From NCBI GenBank assembly GCA_027452065.1, contig DAIDHC010000056.1:1-45619 (forward strand): a stretch of 45,619 nucleotides of DNA, written 5' to 3'. Shown here one piece after another: positions 44,008-45,619 of the stretch; the first letter of the stretch is position 1; every line of letters begins with the position of its first letter. The DNA comes from Bryobacterales bacterium (lineage in GTDB: Bacteria; Acidobacteriota; Terriglobia; Bryobacterales; Bryobacteraceae). Below the pieces are notes generated by a model. The model saw only the letters and a list, made by a program, of their open reading frames with translations, was not told the origin of the DNA and ran no database searches. A program made the translations under genes and the position numbers.

Positions 44008-44937
44008 GTGCCCGCAACCCTGACCTTGGCGGAGGAGATCCTCGAACTGAAGCGCCTTCGCCGCGCCGTGATCCTCGCCCATCATTACCAGTCCTCCGAA
44101 ATCCAGGAGCTGGCCGATGCCGTCGGCGACAGCCTCGAACTCGCCCGCGCCGCCCGCAACTTCGACGGCGACGTCATCGCCTTCTGCGGCGTCTGGTTCA
44201 TGGCCGAGACCGCCAAAGTTCTCAACCCCACCCGCACCGTCGTTGTTCCGGACCGCGACGCCGGCTGCAGCCTGGTGGATAGCTGCACCGCCGATCAGCT
44301 CCGCGCCTGGCGCCGCGCGCACCCCGATTACGCCGTCGTTTCCTACATCAACACCTCGGTCGAGGTCAAAGCCGAAAGCGACATCCTCTGCACCTCCCGC
44401 AACGCCGTCGCCATCGTCAACTCCATCCCCGCCTCCCAGCCCGTCCTGTTCCTGCCCGACATCAACCTCGGCAATTACGTCAAAAGCCAGACCGGGCGCC
44501 AGAACATGCGCATCTGGCAGGGCGCCTGCATCGTCCACGCCACTTTCCCCGCGCGCCGCCTCACCGCCGCCCGCCTCGCCCACCCCGAAGCGCTCGTCGC
44601 CGCCCACCCCGAGTGCCCCTCCGACGTCCTCCGGATGGCCGACTTCATCGGCTCCACCAGCGCCATCATCGACTGGTGCGTCTCCAACTCCGCCCCCGAA
44701 TTCATCGTCATGACCGAGAGCGGCGTCTCCCACTCGCTGCAAAAGCTCGCCCCCCACAAACGCTTCCACTTCGTCGCCAACGAAAACTGCAATTGCAGCG
44801 AATGCCCCCACATGCGCCGCAATACGCTCGAGAAACTTCGCGACTCCCTCGACCGCCTCGAACCCCGCGTCGAGCTCGCCCCGGACCTCATCGCCCGCGC
44901 CGCGCTCCCCATCGAGCGCATGCTCGCCGTCAAATGA
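44008..44937 (+). CDS. nadA: Quinolinate synthase
   Basis: 309 residues from GTG 44008 (AGGAAG 11 bases upstream; GTG 43996 is an alternative but sits on the ribosome site). NadA condenses iminoaspartate with dihydroxyacetone phosphate to quinolinate in NAD synthesis, using a [4Fe-4S] cluster. Family motifs: AHHYQSSEIQELAD near 24-37, FCGVWFMAETAK, PDRDAGCSLVDSC, SYINTSVEVKAESD, WQGACIVH, and NENCNCSECPHM. The spacing points to Cys87, Cys174 and Cys266 as the cluster ligands. The stop overlaps the moaA start in ATGA. nadB and nadC are not in the window. Confidence 0.96.
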   Translation: MPATLTLAEEILELKRLRRAVILAHHYQSSEIQELADAVGDSLELARAARNFDGDVIAFCGVWFMAETAKVLNPTRTVVVPDRDAGCSLVDSCTADQLRAWRRAHPDYAVVSYINTSVEVKAESDILCTSRNAVAIVNSIPASQPVLFLPDINLGNYVKSQTGRQNMRIWQGACIVHATFPARRLTAARLAHPEALVAAHPECPSDVLRMADFIGSTSAIIDWCVSNSAPEFIVMTESGVSHSLQKLAPHKRFHFVANENCNCSECPHMRRNTLEKLRDSLDRLEPRVELAPDLIARAALPIERMLAVK

Positions 44938-45619
44938 CAACGCCCGCCGCGCCGCTCGTCGACACCTTCGGCCGCGTCCACGACAACCTCCGCATCTCGG
45001 TCACCGACCGCTGCAACATCCGCTGCCAGTACTGCATGCCCGAGGACGCGGTCAAGTTCCTCCCCAAACCCGAGATCCTGTCCTTCGAAGAAATCGCCCG
45101 CTTCGTCCGCGTCGCCGCCACCCTCGGCGTCCGCAAGCTCCGCATCACCGGCGGCGAACCGCTGGTCCGCAAGGACGTCACGATTCTGGTTTCCGAGCTC
45201 GCCTCCATTCCCGGCATCGCCGACCTCGCCCTCACAACCAACGGCGTCCTGCTCGCCGCCCACGCCTCCGCCCTCCGCGACGCCGGCCTCCATCGCCTCA
45301 ACGTCCACCTCGACACCCTCGACCGCGCCCGCTTTCAGCAGATCACCCGCCGTGACGATCTCCCGCGCGTGCTCGACGGCATCGACGCCGCCCTCGCCGC
45401 CGGCTTCCCGATCAAGATCAACGCCGTCGCCGTGAAGGATCTTACCGAGCCCGACATCGTCCCGCTGGTCGAATACGGCCGCGCGCGCGGCATCGGGATC
45501 CGCTTCATCGAGTTCATGCCGCTGGACGCGCAAGGCCTCTGGCGCCGCGATAAAGTCCTGTTCGCCTCCGCCATTCTCGATATCCTCGCCCGCCGCTTCG
45601 GCCCTCTCGCCCCCGTTGC
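44934..45619 (+). CDS. moaA: GTP 3',8-cyclase, molybdenum cofactor biosynthesis (partial, runs off the window)
   Basis: The first 228 residues of a radical-SAM enzyme that converts GTP to 3',8-cyclo-GTP, the first step to molybdopterin. The CxxxCxxC cluster motif is Cys27, Cys31 and Cys34 (TDRCNIRCQYCMPEDAV); KLRITGGEPLVRKD binds S-adenosylmethionine; NVHLDTLDRARF and IGIRFIEFMPLD are further MoaA hallmarks. The normal length is about 330 residues, so roughly a third is missing, including the second cluster. It begins in a four-base overlap with nadA. Both enzymes are iron-sulfur proteins. Confidence 0.96.
   Translation, partial: MTTPAAPLVDTFGRVHDNLRISVTDRCNIRCQYCMPEDAVKFLPKPEILSFEEIARFVRVAATLGVRKLRITGGEPLVRKDVTILVSELASIPGIADLALTTNGVLLAAHASALRDAGLHRLNVHLDTLDRARFQQITRRDDLPRVLDGIDAALAAGFPIKINAVAVKDLTEPDIVPLVEYGRARGIGIRFIEFMPLDAQGLWRRDKVLFASAILDILARRFGPLAPV

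Overview
The window reads as a high-GC chromosomal segment from an Acidobacteriota, most likely the Bryobacterales/Solibacterales lineage. Three things point there: proteins with the Solibacter-type TIGR03437 domain (genes at 2739, 21111 and 40011), two FtsX/MacB-type permeases of the acidobacterial ADOP kind (26732 and 37481), and a large TonB-dependent receptor with an N-terminal carboxypeptidase-regulatory (Cna-B-like) domain. I see no tRNA, rRNA, CRISPR array, insertion sequence or integrase.

Layout. 1-126 is the tail of an unknown gene. 365-4445 is a run of three secreted proteins; the first has a (CT)9 repeat inside its signal-peptide region that puts the start codon out of frame with the rest. 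5050-7490 holds a plasmid/phage-primase-type ATPase and an unknown protein. 7543-10644 is a tight run: kynureninase-like enzyme, APS kinase with an extra N-terminal domain, CysQ-type phosphatase. 10678-14130 is pyruvate carboxylase on the minus strand. 14299-14778 is an orphan. 14841-15161 carries no gene but shows a promoter, a foldable RNA of about 180 nt and terminator-like hairpins, upstream of the 1234-residue TonB receptor (15284-18988). 19211-24246 contains two tandem DUF4097 paralogues, an SBBP-repeat protein and a glycine-zipper protein; then come an exported peroxiredoxin with a perfect palindrome in front, an outer-membrane barrel protein and the first ADOP permease. 29557-30915 encodes a protein with three canonical, eukaryote-type IQ motifs. 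30925-36340 (minus) carries a GMC oxidoreductase with its small subunit, an exported esterase and an enolase-superfamily sugar-acid dehydratase, with a divergent LacI regulator at 36435. The window ends with the second ADOP permease, another TIGR03437 protein, an MscS channel, nadA and the start of moaA.

How the genes fit together. Much of the window is cell-envelope and secreted machinery (receptor, barrel, DUF4097 proteins, exported esterase and peroxiredoxin). The kynureninase-like/cysC/cysQ run suggests sulfate activation (PAPS formation and PAP removal). The LacI/enolase/esterase/GMC group looks like sugar-acid or oxidised-carbohydrate use. nadA and moaA overlap by four bases and should be co-translated.

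Strand composition is not uniform: the plus strand is C-rich up to about 19 kb, G-rich from about 19 to 33-36 kb, and C-rich again to the end, irrespective of gene direction. The observations I rate most worth following are the IQ-motif protein, the RNA at 14904-15084 and the (CT)9 repeat.
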